From Paenibacillus silagei (GTDB lineage: Bacteria > Bacillota > Bacilli > Paenibacillales > Paenibacillaceae), in assembly GCF_017874735.1 (NCBI RefSeq), contig NZ_JAGGLV010000030.1, forward strand, positions 20,774 through 84,773: a stretch of DNA of 64,000 nucleotides, in the 5' to 3' direction. Shown piece after piece: positions 55,894 to 63,952 of the stretch. The first letter of the stretch is position 1; each line of letters begins with the position of its first letter. A model generated the notes under the pieces. It did no database searches, was not told where the DNA came from, and saw only the letters and a program-made list of their open reading frames with translations. The position numbers and the translations under genes are program-made.

Positions 55894-57069
55894 ATGACTT
55901 CAATACTTCCTCACGGAGGAACGCTGATCCGGCGCATAGCCGACGGAGAAGAGAGAGAAGAACTGCTGAAGCAAGCTTCAGGCCAGCAATCGATTGCCCT
56001 TAATACTTGGACTTTATCTGATCTGGATTTAATTGGTGTAGGCGCCTTCTCGCCGCTCACCGGATTCTTGAACGAAGAGGATTATCACTCGGTAGTAAGC
56101 AATATGCGACTGGCTAACGGTACAGTATGGAGTATACCGGTTACGCTGGCAGTGGCTGAGGATCTGGCGGCAACTCTTGCAGTTGGAGACAGAGTGACAC
56201 TTACGGGTGAAGAAGACGGTGTCATCTACGGTCTGCTGGATATCGAGAGCATCTACACAGTAGACCAGCAGGTTGAAGCACAGAATGTGTTCAAAACAAC
56301 CGATCCCGCACATCCCGGAGTCAGCAAGCTGCTGTCCCGTCCAGCGACCTATGTAGGCGGACCTATAACGGTACTGAACCGCCCGCAGCCGGAGAAATTT
56401 GCTGAATTCTATTTTGACCCCGCCGAGACCCGCCAGATCTTCGCAGATAAAGGCTGGAGAACGGTTGTAGGCTTCCAGACGCGTAACCCCGTACATCGTG
56501 CGCATGAGTATATCCAGAAGTGCGCTATGGAGGTTGTAGACGCCCTGTTCCTCAATCCCCTGGTAGGGGAGACCAAGTCGGATGATGTTCCGGCCAACGT
56601 GCGGATGAAGAGTTATCTGGCCTTGCTGGAGAATTATTACCCGGAGAACCGTACGTTCCTAGGTGTCTTCCCGGCAGCGATGCGTTATGCGGGCCCTCGT
56701 GAAGCCATTTTCCATGCCATGGTGCGCAAGAATTACGGCTGTACACACTTCATTGTCGGGCGTGACCATGCAGGTGTGGGAGATTATTACGGTACGTATG
56801 AAGCACAGGAGATCTTTGCTAACTTCACCGCCGAGGAGCTTGGGATTACACCGCTATTCTTCGAGCACAGCTTCTTCTGTGTGAAGTGCGGCAACATGGC
56901 CTCCAGCAAAACCTGTCCGCACCCGGCAGACCAGCATTTGACGCTCTCGGGTACGAAGGTACGGGCGCTGCTGCGTGACGGGCAATGTCCGCCTCCTGAA
57001 TTCACCCGCCCTGAGGTGGCGCAAATCCTGATTGAAGGCATGTCACCGGAAGCCGCTGTGAAGTCCTAA
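55894..57069 (+). CDS. sat: Sulfate adenylyltransferase (ATP sulfurylase)
   Basis: Makes APS from sulfate and ATP. It has 391 residues of the single-chain, Sat type: QTRNPVHRAHEYIQK near 195-209, GRDHAGVGDYYGTYEA near 289-304, and a C-terminal CVKCGNMASSKTCPH. AGGAGGAGAGAACAGGG precedes the ATG. It lies 134 bp after cysH in the same direction; together they form the start of the reductive sulfate route. A large hairpin follows. Confidence 0.95.
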   Translation: MTSILPHGGTLIRRIADGEEREELLKQASGQQSIALNTWTLSDLDLIGVGAFSPLTGFLNEEDYHSVVSNMRLANGTVWSIPVTLAVAEDLAATLAVGDRVTLTGEEDGVIYGLLDIESIYTVDQQVEAQNVFKTTDPAHPGVSKLLSRPATYVGGPITVLNRPQPEKFAEFYFDPAETRQIFADKGWRTVVGFQTRNPVHRAHEYIQKCAMEVVDALFLNPLVGETKSDDVPANVRMKSYLALLENYYPENRTFLGVFPAAMRYAGPREAIFHAMVRKNYGCTHFIVGRDHAGVGDYYGTYEAQEIFANFTAEELGITPLFFEHSFFCVKCGNMASSKTCPHPADQHLTLSGTKVRALLRDGQCPPPEFTRPEVAQILIEGMSPEAAVKS

Positions 57070-57098
57070 TCGAATAGGGAGCATAGCCAGTACTATTT

Positions 57099-57152
57099 GG
57101 CCCTCTTGTCCCATATAGATGAGTAGAATCTATCGGGACGAGGGGGTCTTTG
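57099..57152 (+). terminator. Large hairpin after sat, reaching the cwlD ribosome site
   Basis: GGCCCTCTTGTCCC (57099-57112) can pair with GGGACGAGGGGGTC (57135-57148), and inside ATAGAT pairs with ATCTAT. TCTTTG follows. The GAGGGGG at 57140-57146 is also the best ribosome site for cwlD, so the fold could hide it in long transcripts. Confidence 0.6.
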
Positions 57153-57154
57153 TT

Positions 57155-57901
57155 ATGTCTGGAGGGCAGAAGCATAAAGTCTCGGTCTGGATCTCTTGGC
57201 GCAGCATCAAAAAAGGTATCCTGGGCGCTGTGCTGCTCACGATAATGATCGGAATCATTGCCTACGACATGCCGACTGCGAGGACGGTCAATTATTGGAG
57301 CCTGCCGCTCTCCGGCAAGGTGATTGCCATTGATGCAGGTCATGGGGGACCGGACGGGGGAGCAGTGAGCCGCTCAGGCCTGATTGAGAAGGATATCAAT
57401 CTCTCCGTGTCGCTGTATCTGCGCGATTATCTGCAGCAGGCTGGGGCGATTGTGGTGATGACCCGTGAAGGCGATTATGATCTGGCCCAGGGCAGCACCA
57501 AGGGGTACGCAAGACGCAAGACGGAGGATCTGAAGCAGCGGGTGCGGAGCATTGAAGAGAAGGGCGCCGATCTGTTTGTCAGCGTACATATGAACAGTAT
57601 TCCCTCCAACCGCTGGAGCGGGGCGCAGACCTTCTATTATCCAAGCAGCGAGAGGAACAAGGCCTTGGCCGGGCTGGTTCAGGATGAGCTGAGAGCTACA
57701 CTTGAGAATACGGACCGCGTGGCGAAGACGGCGAATACCATTTATTTGTTAAAAGTGTTAAAGATGCCGTCCGTGCTCGTTGAGGTAGGATTCCTGTCAC
57801 ATCCTCAGGAGTCCTTGCTCCTAGGGGATGATCTGTATCAGCGGAAAGTGGCAACCAGCATCTACCGGGGCATCCTGCGGTACAGCTCCGAGCAGCCATA
57901 G
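57155..57901 (+). CDS. cwlD: N-acetylmuramoyl-L-alanine amidase CwlD
   Basis: A sporulation amidase needed to make muramic-delta-lactam in the spore cortex, a prerequisite for germination. It has 248 residues with an N-terminal membrane segment (GILGAVLLTIMIGIIAY) followed by an amidase_3 domain: the zinc-site AIDAGHGGPDGG, the Glu in SGLIEKDINLS, SVHMNS and LVEVGFLSHP. The ATG at 57155 is preferred; upstream in-frame codons lie in the terminator stem. It starts the conserved cwlD-mrp-gerD-kbaA-pdaB group. Confidence 0.92.
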   Translation: MSGGQKHKVSVWISWRSIKKGILGAVLLTIMIGIIAYDMPTARTVNYWSLPLSGKVIAIDAGHGGPDGGAVSRSGLIEKDINLSVSLYLRDYLQQAGAIVVMTREGDYDLAQGSTKGYARRKTEDLKQRVRSIEEKGADLFVSVHMNSIPSNRWSGAQTFYYPSSERNKALAGLVQDELRATLENTDRVAKTANTIYLLKVLKMPSVLVEVGFLSHPQESLLLGDDLYQRKVATSIYRGILRYSSEQP

Positions 57902-57938
57902 CGGCATAGGGTGGGACTACTCTTCCCTCCGGGGGTAA

Positions 57939-57947
57939 TGCTATAAT
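57939..57947 (+). promoter_or_regulatory. Extended -10 promoter before mrp
   Basis: TGCTATAAT (TG-N-TATAAT) at 57939-57947 without a clear -35, 49 bases before the gene. Confidence 0.5.
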
Positions 57948-57996
57948 AGGTACAAATACCGGGGCTTACCGCCGGATAGGAACAGAGGTGCTTTCC

Positions 57997-59106
57997 ATGC
58001 AGACCAGGGAACAAATTCAGGAACTTTTACAGCCGCTTACAGACCCGGAATCCGGAAAAAGCCTGATCGAACTACAGTTAATCCGCGATATCATGATCAA
58101 GGAGGACCGTATTTCGTTATCCATCGTATGTCTGGATTCGGATGAGAAGAAGCGGATGGAGCTGGAGCAGCAGGTACGTGACCTGCTTACGGCGGGCGGA
58201 GCAGAACAGATTCATATCCGCCTGCGTGATGCCACCGATTATGAACGGGCTATGCTTCGCGGAGAGGGCAGCGGGGACGAGCTGGATTCAGATGAAGGGG
58301 AGAAGCTCAAAGGACACGCAGCAGGCCTTGAGGGGCATGAGCTGATTAACGAGAACTCAGGGGTGAACTTCATCGCGATCGCCAGCGGCAAGGGCGGGGT
58401 CGGAAAATCAACAGTAACCGTGAATTTGGCGGTGGCACTGGCCCGTAAGGGCAAGAGAGTCGGCCTGATCGATGCAGATATTTACGGCTTCAGTATCCCG
58501 GACATGATGGGAATTGAAGAAGGGCCGATCGTGGAAGAAGGAACGATTATTCCGGTAGAACGCTTCGGCGTCAAGGTCATGTCGATGGGCTTCTTTATCC
58601 GGGAGAATAGTCCGGTGATCTGGAGAGGACCGATGCTTGGCAAAATGCTGCGCCAGTTCTTCGCTGATGTCGGCTGGGGGGAACTCGATTACCTGCTGCT
58701 GGATCTGCCTCCAGGTACGGGCGATGTGGCCCTTGATGTCCACCAGATGCTGCCGCACAGCAAGGAGATCATTGTCACTACCCCTCATGCTACAGCTGCC
58801 TTTGTGGCAGCGAGAGCAGGCTCTATGGCTCTGCAGACCGAGCATGAGATTCTTGGCGTCATTGAGAATATGGCGTACTACGAATGCTCCTCCTGCGGCA
58901 AAAAGGATTATATCTTCGGCAGAGGCGGCGGAGCCCGTCTGGCGGAAACGCTGCATACAGAGCTGCTGGCCCAGGTGCCGCTGGGTGCTCCGGACAACCA
59001 TATTTCCGAGCCGGACTTTTCACCGTCAGTATATAAGGCGGATACGGCTACCGGAATATTGTTCGCAGACATTGCAGACAAGCTGATTGCCAAGTACGAG
59101 CAATAA
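57997..59106 (+). CDS. salA: Mrp/ApbC-family P-loop ATPase (SalA-like)
   Basis: 369 residues. An N-terminal MIP18-type domain (~1-80) and a P-loop with the deviant Walker A GKGGVGKS at 131-138; C297-x2-C300 (YECSSCGKK) is the site where Mrp proteins hold a bridging iron-sulfur cluster. In Bacillus the homologue at this place (SalA) is also described as a regulator of scoC. The role as cluster carrier or regulator cannot be decided here. The ATG at 57997 has AGAGGTG 6 bases upstream. Confidence 0.88.
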   Translation: MQTREQIQELLQPLTDPESGKSLIELQLIRDIMIKEDRISLSIVCLDSDEKKRMELEQQVRDLLTAGGAEQIHIRLRDATDYERAMLRGEGSGDELDSDEGEKLKGHAAGLEGHELINENSGVNFIAIASGKGGVGKSTVTVNLAVALARKGKRVGLIDADIYGFSIPDMMGIEEGPIVEEGTIIPVERFGVKVMSMGFFIRENSPVIWRGPMLGKMLRQFFADVGWGELDYLLLDLPPGTGDVALDVHQMLPHSKEIIVTTPHATAAFVAARAGSMALQTEHEILGVIENMAYYECSSCGKKDYIFGRGGGARLAETLHTELLAQVPLGAPDNHISEPDFSPSVYKADTATGILFADIADKLIAKYEQ

Positions 59107-59149
59107 TCACCTTTTGACCTTGAACGCACATAAACAAATAAGGCCATGT

Positions 59150-59178
59150 CCCATCCACGGGGCAAGGCCTTATTTTAA
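59150..59178. terminator. Bidirectional terminator between mrp and gerD
   Basis: AAGGCCATGTCCC ... GGGGCAAGGCCTTATTTTAAAAT lies between converging genes; AAGGCC-type arms (AATAAGGCC/GGCCTTATT at 59137-59146 and 59166-59174) pair, and T runs occur on both sides. Confidence 0.65.
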
Positions 59179-59189
59179 AATATAAGAGG

Positions 59190-59894
59190 TTAAGAACCCG
59201 AACCGGAATCGTCTCCGCCTTCCTGCTTCTGGCTGTCACCGCCCTGCTTGTCCTCCCCGCCGCTGCCGCCTTTACCCCCATCCTTTTTCTCAACCTTAGG
59301 CTGCAGTTCATCCTGGACCACGGATTTGAGAAGCGTAAGTACTTCCATTCGGAATAGCGGGTTCTGCATAGCCTCCTGCATAATCGTCATGGACTGCTTG
59401 CGGTAATCCGGAGTCTTCGTAAGATCGAGGAACATTTTCGTCATTTCGGGCGACTTCATAATTTCTCCAACCGACTTCTGATAAGTGGGGTCCTTGATCA
59501 ATTGAAGATGAAGTTCCTTGCTCTGTTTATTAATCGCTTTGGCGAAATCGCCGGCAAACTGCGGATCAGTCATGATTTTTTCAATTTCCTTCTGATACTC
59601 CGGCGCGGTGAGGGTATCTTTAACAGCGAGCCGGATCTGCTCCGTGGTTTGCATAGGCATCATCTTCATGCTTAAGCCGCTGGCGGCGCTGCCCTCTTCT
59701 GAGCTTGGAGTAGACAAGGCCTCCTCTACAGCCTTTTTCCCTTCATCACTTTTCAATATATCGACAACCATCGTCTTCATTTCCTTATATCCGCCTTGTC
59801 CCGAAGAAGAACTGCTCTGTTCGCCCCCGCAGGCCGTCAAGGTGATTATCAAGCCAAGTGCCAAGCCTCCAGACCAGATAGCCCTCCATTTCAT
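59190..59894 (-). CDS. gerD: Spore germination lipoprotein GerD
   Basis: GerD is an inner-membrane spore lipoprotein needed to cluster germinant receptors. It has 234 residues with a signal peptide and lipobox LTAC (C22). It is alpha-helical (YKEMKTMVVDILKSDEGKKAV, KEIEKIMTDPQFAGDFAKAI, PLFRMEVLTLLKSVVQDELQPKV) with a C-terminal Gly/Ser/Gln-rich tail. It is longer than the Bacillus protein. TAAAGGAGGGCAGC precedes the ATG. It reads opposite to mrp. Confidence 0.88.
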   Translation of the reverse strand: MKWRAIWSGGLALGLIITLTACGGEQSSSSSGQGGYKEMKTMVVDILKSDEGKKAVEEALSTPSSEEGSAASGLSMKMMPMQTTEQIRLAVKDTLTAPEYQKEIEKIMTDPQFAGDFAKAINKQSKELHLQLIKDPTYQKSVGEIMKSPEMTKMFLDLTKTPDYRKQSMTIMQEAMQNPLFRMEVLTLLKSVVQDELQPKVEKKDGGKGGSGGEDKQGGDSQKQEGGDDSGSGS

Positions 59895-59927
59895 TGGCGC
59901 TGCCCTCCTTTATAGAATTACTGATTG

Positions 59928-59956
59928 TAGTATGCCGCGCCAGGGCACATTTATGT
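59928..59956 (-). promoter_or_regulatory. Possible sigma-G type promoter for gerD
   Basis: On the minus strand ACATA (59956 to 59952), 17 bases, CATACTA (59934 to 59928). CATACTA matches the forespore sigma-G -10 pattern CATNHTA. gerD is a forespore gene in Bacillus, so this is plausible. Confidence 0.5.
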
Positions 59957-60012
59957 TGAAGCGGAATGGTTTTTTGACGGTAACCTTGGTAAAATAAATC
60001 TGACACGGGGAG

Positions 60013-60612
60013 GTGGAAGCGCTGAGCTTGAGAAAATGGTTTTATTTGTTCTGGACCACGCTTTTGATCGGTGCAGGCGGGGCTGTCATTGCTGGACTTG
60101 CTCTGCAGATAGGGAATGGCGGTATACAATTTAAAGGCACGGCCGATCTTCTCCTGTATTCCCTGATTCTTTTGGGCTACGGAGTGCTTGTAAGCGTATA
60201 CGCCCAGCTCGGATTTTTTGCATATCTGATCCTCAACTATACGGGCATCGGGGTGTTCCCGCGCAAGGCGTGGCGTTACATACAGCTGGTGCTGGCCGTG
60301 CTGGCGTTGTTTGAGCTGATGTTCCTGCGCACCTTTGTCAGCGGAGACCAGAGCGCCCGGACGGATTTGACGCTAGGTGTGGCTATTCTGTTCACTGCAC
60401 TTATTGTATCTTGGCTCAAAATGCGCAGCACGAACGCATCAGCCTGGGTTCCGACCTTTTTTTTCATGACAGCCATCACTATAGTGGAGATTATCGGTGT
60501 GCTGCGGATCGGCGTGGACAGCGCCACCATCTTTATTCTTGTACCACTTATCGCCTGTAATGCCTTCCAGATTCTGATGCTGCACCGTGTACTGAAGCCG
60601 GCCACAATCTGA
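60013..60612 (+). CDS. kbaA: KinB-signalling activation protein KbaA-like
   Basis: A membrane protein of ~195-199 residues with six or so transmembrane helices (TLLIGAGGAVIAGLAL, YSLILLGYGVLVSVYAQLG, FFAYLILNY, VLAVLALFELMFL, LGVAILFTALIVSWL, FFFMTAITIVEIIGV, FILVPLIACNAFQIL). In Bacillus KbaA activates the KinB branch of the sporulation phosphorelay. The start is uncertain: GTG 60013 overlaps the best ribosome site GGGGAGG; CTG 60022 or TTG 60028 (RKWFYLFW) may be used. Same order as in Bacillus after gerD. Confidence 0.82.
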   Translation: MEALSLRKWFYLFWTTLLIGAGGAVIAGLALQIGNGGIQFKGTADLLLYSLILLGYGVLVSVYAQLGFFAYLILNYTGIGVFPRKAWRYIQLVLAVLALFELMFLRTFVSGDQSARTDLTLGVAILFTALIVSWLKMRSTNASAWVPTFFFMTAITIVEIIGVLRIGVDSATIFILVPLIACNAFQILMLHRVLKPATI

Positions 60613-60629
60613 CCATAGCAATCATGCTC

Positions 60630-60673
60630 AAAACCCCGCCCCTCTGTATACAACCAGGGAGGCGGGGTTTTGG
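60630..60673 (+). terminator. Terminator after kbaA
   Basis: AAAACCCCGCC (60630-60640) pairs with GGCGGGGTTTT (60661-60671), a perfect 11-bp stem with T run. Confidence 0.88.
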
Positions 60674-60746
60674 CATTGCCTGTGGGGAGCGGTTAGAATG
60701 AAGATGAAGAGGTTAATCTTAAAGAACAGAGTGGAGGAGGGAATAT

Positions 60747-61568
60747 ATGAACATCAAGCGCTATATGATAAAAGACACCAGTGAAACACGCCTGAAGGAC
60801 CTCGATCCTGATGAACGGGGAGACTTCAAATCCAAAGAAGAAGCCGAAGCCAAAATGGAGAAGCTGAAGGAACGGCTGGTCAAGCTGCAGGATATCCTTT
60901 TTGCACAGAAAAAGCATTCGCTGCTGGTCATCCTGCAAGGAATGGATTCAAGCGGTAAGGACGGAACCGTCAAACACATCTTCTCCGGCATCAATCCGCA
61001 GGGGTTCATCGTAACCAGCTTCAAGAAGCCTTCACTGGAGGAGGAAGCGCACGATTTCCTGTGGAGAGTTCATATGAAGACCCCGCCCAAAGGCTATATT
61101 GCCGCATTCAACCGTTCGCATTATGAGGATGTGCTGGTGCCCCGCGTGCATGGCAGTCTTAGCAAGGAGGATGCCAAGCGGCGGTTCCGCTACATCCGCC
61201 AGTTCGAGGAGATGCTGGCGGAAGAGGGAACGACGGTCATTAAGCTCTTTCTGCATATCTCCAAGGAGAAGCAGCTGGAGAAGATTAAGGAGCGGCTTGA
61301 AGATCCGGCGAAGCACTGGAAATTCGATGCCAGTGATCTGCAGGAACGCGAATACTGGGACGATTATCAAAAGGCGTATGAGGATGTTTTCCAGGAGAGC
61401 AGTATAGATAAGGCTCCATGGTACTGGATTCCGGCGAATCACCGCTGGTACCGCAACTATCTGGCGCTGAAGATTGTGGTCAAAACGCTGGAGGGGCTTG
61501 ACCTGAGCTACCCGAAGCTGAATACACCGACGCCTGATATCTCTCAGCTGATTTCACCGCGTCACTGA
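60747..61568 (+). CDS. PPK2-family polyphosphate:nucleotide phosphotransferase
   Basis: Uses polyphosphate to phosphorylate nucleoside mono- or diphosphates. It has 273 residues, a single PPK2 domain: Walker A GMDSSGKDGT at 65-74, the lid FNRSHYEDVLVPRVHG from 121, and the C-terminal SSIDKAPWYWIPANHRWYRN with conserved W/R. The family has three classes; the exact one and its substrate (AMP or ADP) cannot be set from this reading. GGAGGAGGGAATAT precedes the ATG. It is an insertion relative to the Bacillus kbaA-pdaB order. Confidence 0.88.
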   Translation: MNIKRYMIKDTSETRLKDLDPDERGDFKSKEEAEAKMEKLKERLVKLQDILFAQKKHSLLVILQGMDSSGKDGTVKHIFSGINPQGFIVTSFKKPSLEEEAHDFLWRVHMKTPPKGYIAAFNRSHYEDVLVPRVHGSLSKEDAKRRFRYIRQFEEMLAEEGTTVIKLFLHISKEKQLEKIKERLEDPAKHWKFDASDLQEREYWDDYQKAYEDVFQESSIDKAPWYWIPANHRWYRNYLALKIVVKTLEGLDLSYPKLNTPTPDISQLISPRH

Positions 61569-61589
61569 TGCCATACACAGGTAAGGGAG

Positions 61590-62393
61590 TTACATTCCTG
61601 CAGCGTCTTCCAGGCCATTATTCAGCAAGGCGGAATCGCGGACTTCCTTACCGTTTGCACTGCTTTGGCTGATTAGCTCAGAGACGGTTACGAACTCATA
61701 CCCCTGGCTGCGGAGCTTATCAATAATCTGAGGCAAGGCTTCATGCGTTTGTTTACAGGAGTCGCTGGCATGCAGCAGCACAATATCTCCGGGATGGGCT
61801 TTGCTCGTTACACGGTTAACGATGTTATCCACACCGATGTTCTTCCAGTCCAGTGAGTCCGTGTCCCATTGAATGACTTTATAGCCGAGATCGGTGGCCA
61901 CCTGCAGGACTCTTTTGTCAAAATCACCGTTAGGCATTCTGATCAGGTTGGGCTGAGAACCGGTTAGCTCCGTCAATACTGTATGGGCAGTACTGATCTG
62001 CGTGCGGATTTCATCATTGCTTAGCGTACTGTAGTTCACATGCTTGTGACCGTGGCTGCCAATCTCGAACCCGGCGTCTTTGATGCTTGTAACGATCTCA
62101 GGATGGGTTTTGCTCCAAGGTGAGGACAGGAAGAATGTCGCTTTATCCACCTTCTTGTCTTCCAGCACCTTCAGAATCGGCTCAGGCCGTTTCTCTCCCC
62201 AGCTGATATCGAAGGTTAAGGCGATCAGCTTCTTTTCCGTCGGCACACTGTAAATGGCAGAAGGGGCAGCTTCAGAGAATACGGTGATATTGCCCCTCTC
62301 CACATAGACAACGCCGGCGGTAAGAAGCGCAGCAGCAAAAATGTACAGGAACCGTTTGATCTTTTTGCCGCTAAATACATAAAAAGAATTCAT
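61590..62393 (-). CDS. pdaB: Polysaccharide deacetylase PdaB-like
   Basis: A sporulation protein of the NodB/CE4 family. It has 267 residues with an N-terminal membrane anchor (FLYIFAAALLTAGVVYVERG). NodB motifs: ALTFDISWGE (motif 1, with DIS in place of the usual DDG), GSHGHKHVNYS (motif 2), IRMPNGDFDKRV (motif 3) and HASD. The changed first motif is shared with PdaB of Bacillus, whose enzymatic activity is uncertain; it is needed to keep the spore cortex. GAGAGGAGCGCTG precedes the ATG. It reads toward PPK2. Confidence 0.88.
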   Translation of the reverse strand: MNSFYVFSGKKIKRFLYIFAAALLTAGVVYVERGNITVFSEAAPSAIYSVPTEKKLIALTFDISWGEKRPEPILKVLEDKKVDKATFFLSSPWSKTHPEIVTSIKDAGFEIGSHGHKHVNYSTLSNDEIRTQISTAHTVLTELTGSQPNLIRMPNGDFDKRVLQVATDLGYKVIQWDTDSLDWKNIGVDNIVNRVTSKAHPGDIVLLHASDSCKQTHEALPQIIDKLRSQGYEFVTVSELISQSSANGKEVRDSALLNNGLEDAAGM

Positions 62394-62526
62394 AATGTCA
62401 GCGCTCCTCTCCCATGCGAAATGCTTGTTTGTTCTAAATGTATGCTCGTACAGGGCGCTTATGACCTCAGATATGAATCATTCCATACGAAATGCAATTC
62501 GGCAGAATCCAAATCAGGAGGTACGC

Positions 62527-63138
62527 ATGTTATCTTTTAATACATTTATCAAGGATCTAAGGACAATTCGCACCGCGCTCCTAATGGCCACAATCCTGTT
62601 CATAGCCGGGGGAATCTTGGGCTGGCTCGGCACAGGTAGTCTTCAGCAGCTGCTGAATGAGCAATTGAAGGGGATCAGTAAGATTAGCGGGAATCTTAGA
62701 GAGTCGTCCAATCCGCAGTGGAACTTTTTTGTATTCATTTTTCTGAACAATAGTATCAAAAGCGTAGTCATCATTTATCTGGGCGCCTTATTCGGCCTCT
62801 TGCCGGCAATCTTCCTGCTCATCAACGGTGCGGTTATCGGCTATCTGATTCATTTGTCCGCGATACAGGGACAGGATCTGTTCACGCTGATTGTAAAAGG
62901 ACTGCTGCCGCATGGCATCATTGAGATTCCGGCCATCATCATTGCCTGCGCCTTTGGGCTGAAGTTCGGCAGTAAGGTGCTCTCTGCACTCTTTGGAGCG
63001 ATGAAGCGGAGCGGGGAAGGGGCAATGAATTGGCAGGCCTTTATGCGGCAGACCTTCACCGCTTCGGTCTGGATTGTGATTCTGTTATTTGTGGCAGCAA
63101 TCATCGAGAGCACAATTACATTTTGGCTTTTATCATAA
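62527..63138 (+). CDS. SpoIIM/DUF95-family membrane protein
   Basis: A 203-residue integral membrane protein with about five helices (TALLMATILFIAGGILGWL, SVVIIYLGALFGLLPAIFLLINGAVIGYLI, PHGIIEIPAIIIACAFGL, FTASVWIVILLFVAAIIEST). The PHGIIEIPAIIIA segment is the signature of the SpoIIM/DUF95 family. True SpoIIM works in engulfment with SpoIID/SpoIIP; this may be a paralogue of unknown role. Start 62527 with CAGGAGGTACGC just before; longer upstream frames lack a site. It diverges from pdaB. Confidence 0.78.
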   Translation: MLSFNTFIKDLRTIRTALLMATILFIAGGILGWLGTGSLQQLLNEQLKGISKISGNLRESSNPQWNFFVFIFLNNSIKSVVIIYLGALFGLLPAIFLLINGAVIGYLIHLSAIQGQDLFTLIVKGLLPHGIIEIPAIIIACAFGLKFGSKVLSALFGAMKRSGEGAMNWQAFMRQTFTASVWIVILLFVAAIIESTITFWLLS

Positions 63139-63375
63139 AATCTTGGGGAATTGTGCATAACAGTAAAGCCGAAACATTTGGATCTGCTGCCAGGTTGAAT
63201 AAAGAGAGTCCATAAATGGAATTTTCTTATGATAATGGTTATAGGTTCAATACTCCGGTTAATTTAGTGTAAGCACTTCAATAGAGCTTCCCACATCAAA
63301 TGGCTTTTTTGATTGAGATGAAACGGCGTTTGATGGTTTTGGATAACTATGAATTTCATGAAGGAGGCCAAGCAT

Positions 63376-63606
63376 ATGTTGGGGATGTTATTCAATGAGA
63401 AGGAATGCAAGGAGCTGGACTATGTTTTGCGCAAAGAGCTGGATGAGATGCTGCTGGATATGAGTGATCAGCGTTTAGATCAGAACATTAGGCATGCGAT
63501 TGCCAATCGATATAAAACAGTTTTCCGTATGTATGCACGATTTGCTCCACAGAAAGAACTGTCTAAGTATGCGTGGGGTGGACGTTCTTCTCAGTTCAAG
63601 CACTAG
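63376..63606 (+). CDS. Small protein of unknown function
   Basis: A 76-residue, mostly helical protein: FNEKECKELDYVLRKELDEML, RHAIANRYKTVFRMYARF, and a C-terminal WGGRSSQFKH. The ATG at 63376 has AAGGAGG 8 bases upstream. No domain is recognised. It lies between the SpoIIM-like gene and the rRNA promoters. The 237 bases before it hold no gene. Confidence 0.7.
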   Translation: MLGMLFNEKECKELDYVLRKELDEMLLDMSDQRLDQNIRHAIANRYKTVFRMYARFAPQKELSKYAWGGRSSQFKH

Positions 63607-63653
63607 TTTTGGAGCGGGTTAATAACCGGAATAAATAAAATGAATGGAATAGC

Positions 63654-63683
63654 TTGACGAAAAGGGAGCCGACATGATACATT
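63654..63683 (+). promoter_or_regulatory. rRNA promoter P1
   Basis: TTGACG at 63654-63659, 18 bases, TACATT at 63678-63683 (with TTATAT next to it). First of two tandem promoters ~110 bases apart. Confidence 0.62.
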
Positions 63684-63762
63684 ATATCTCGCGCTCCTTT
63701 TGAATGTTTAAAGAGAAGACGCAGGCAAGAAATAATGAAAAATAACTTTTTCAAAAAAAAGC

Positions 63763-63792
63763 TTGCCAAACAACGAAACACTATGATATATT
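63763..63792 (+). promoter_or_regulatory. rRNA promoter P2 with UP-like element
   Basis: TTGCCA at 63763-63768, 18 bases, TATATT at 63787-63792. The bases 63731-63760 are almost all A/T, like an UP element. Confidence 0.68.
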
Positions 63793-63837
63793 ATGAAGGT
63801 CGCCGCTGAGATGCGGTGAAGAGCTAAAATGAGACAT

Positions 63838-63856
63838 TGATCTTTGAAAACTGAAC
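63838..63856 (+). promoter_or_regulatory. rRNA leader boxA-like antiterminator
   Basis: TGATCTTTGAAAACTGAAC in the rRNA leader resembles the Bacillales boxA (TGCTCTTTGAAAACT), which binds NusB-S10 for antitermination. Confidence 0.7.
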
Positions 63857-63952
63857 AACGAGTGAGTGGGAAATCACTTCGGTGAGATCCAAAAATGAGA
63901 ATGTGAATTCTCGTCAGATGTTTCAAAATGAGCAATCGCTCTTTCTAAATAC

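Noticed and set aside
57155..57901. CwlD as the lysin of the tail cluster
   Set aside because: It has a membrane anchor, lies beyond the cysH-sat genes and has the conserved sporulation neighbours; it is the cortex amidase.
62395..62526. N-terminal extension of the SpoIIM-family protein
   Set aside because: In-frame but without a ribosome site and overlapping the pdaB upstream region; AGGAGG before 62527 marks the start.
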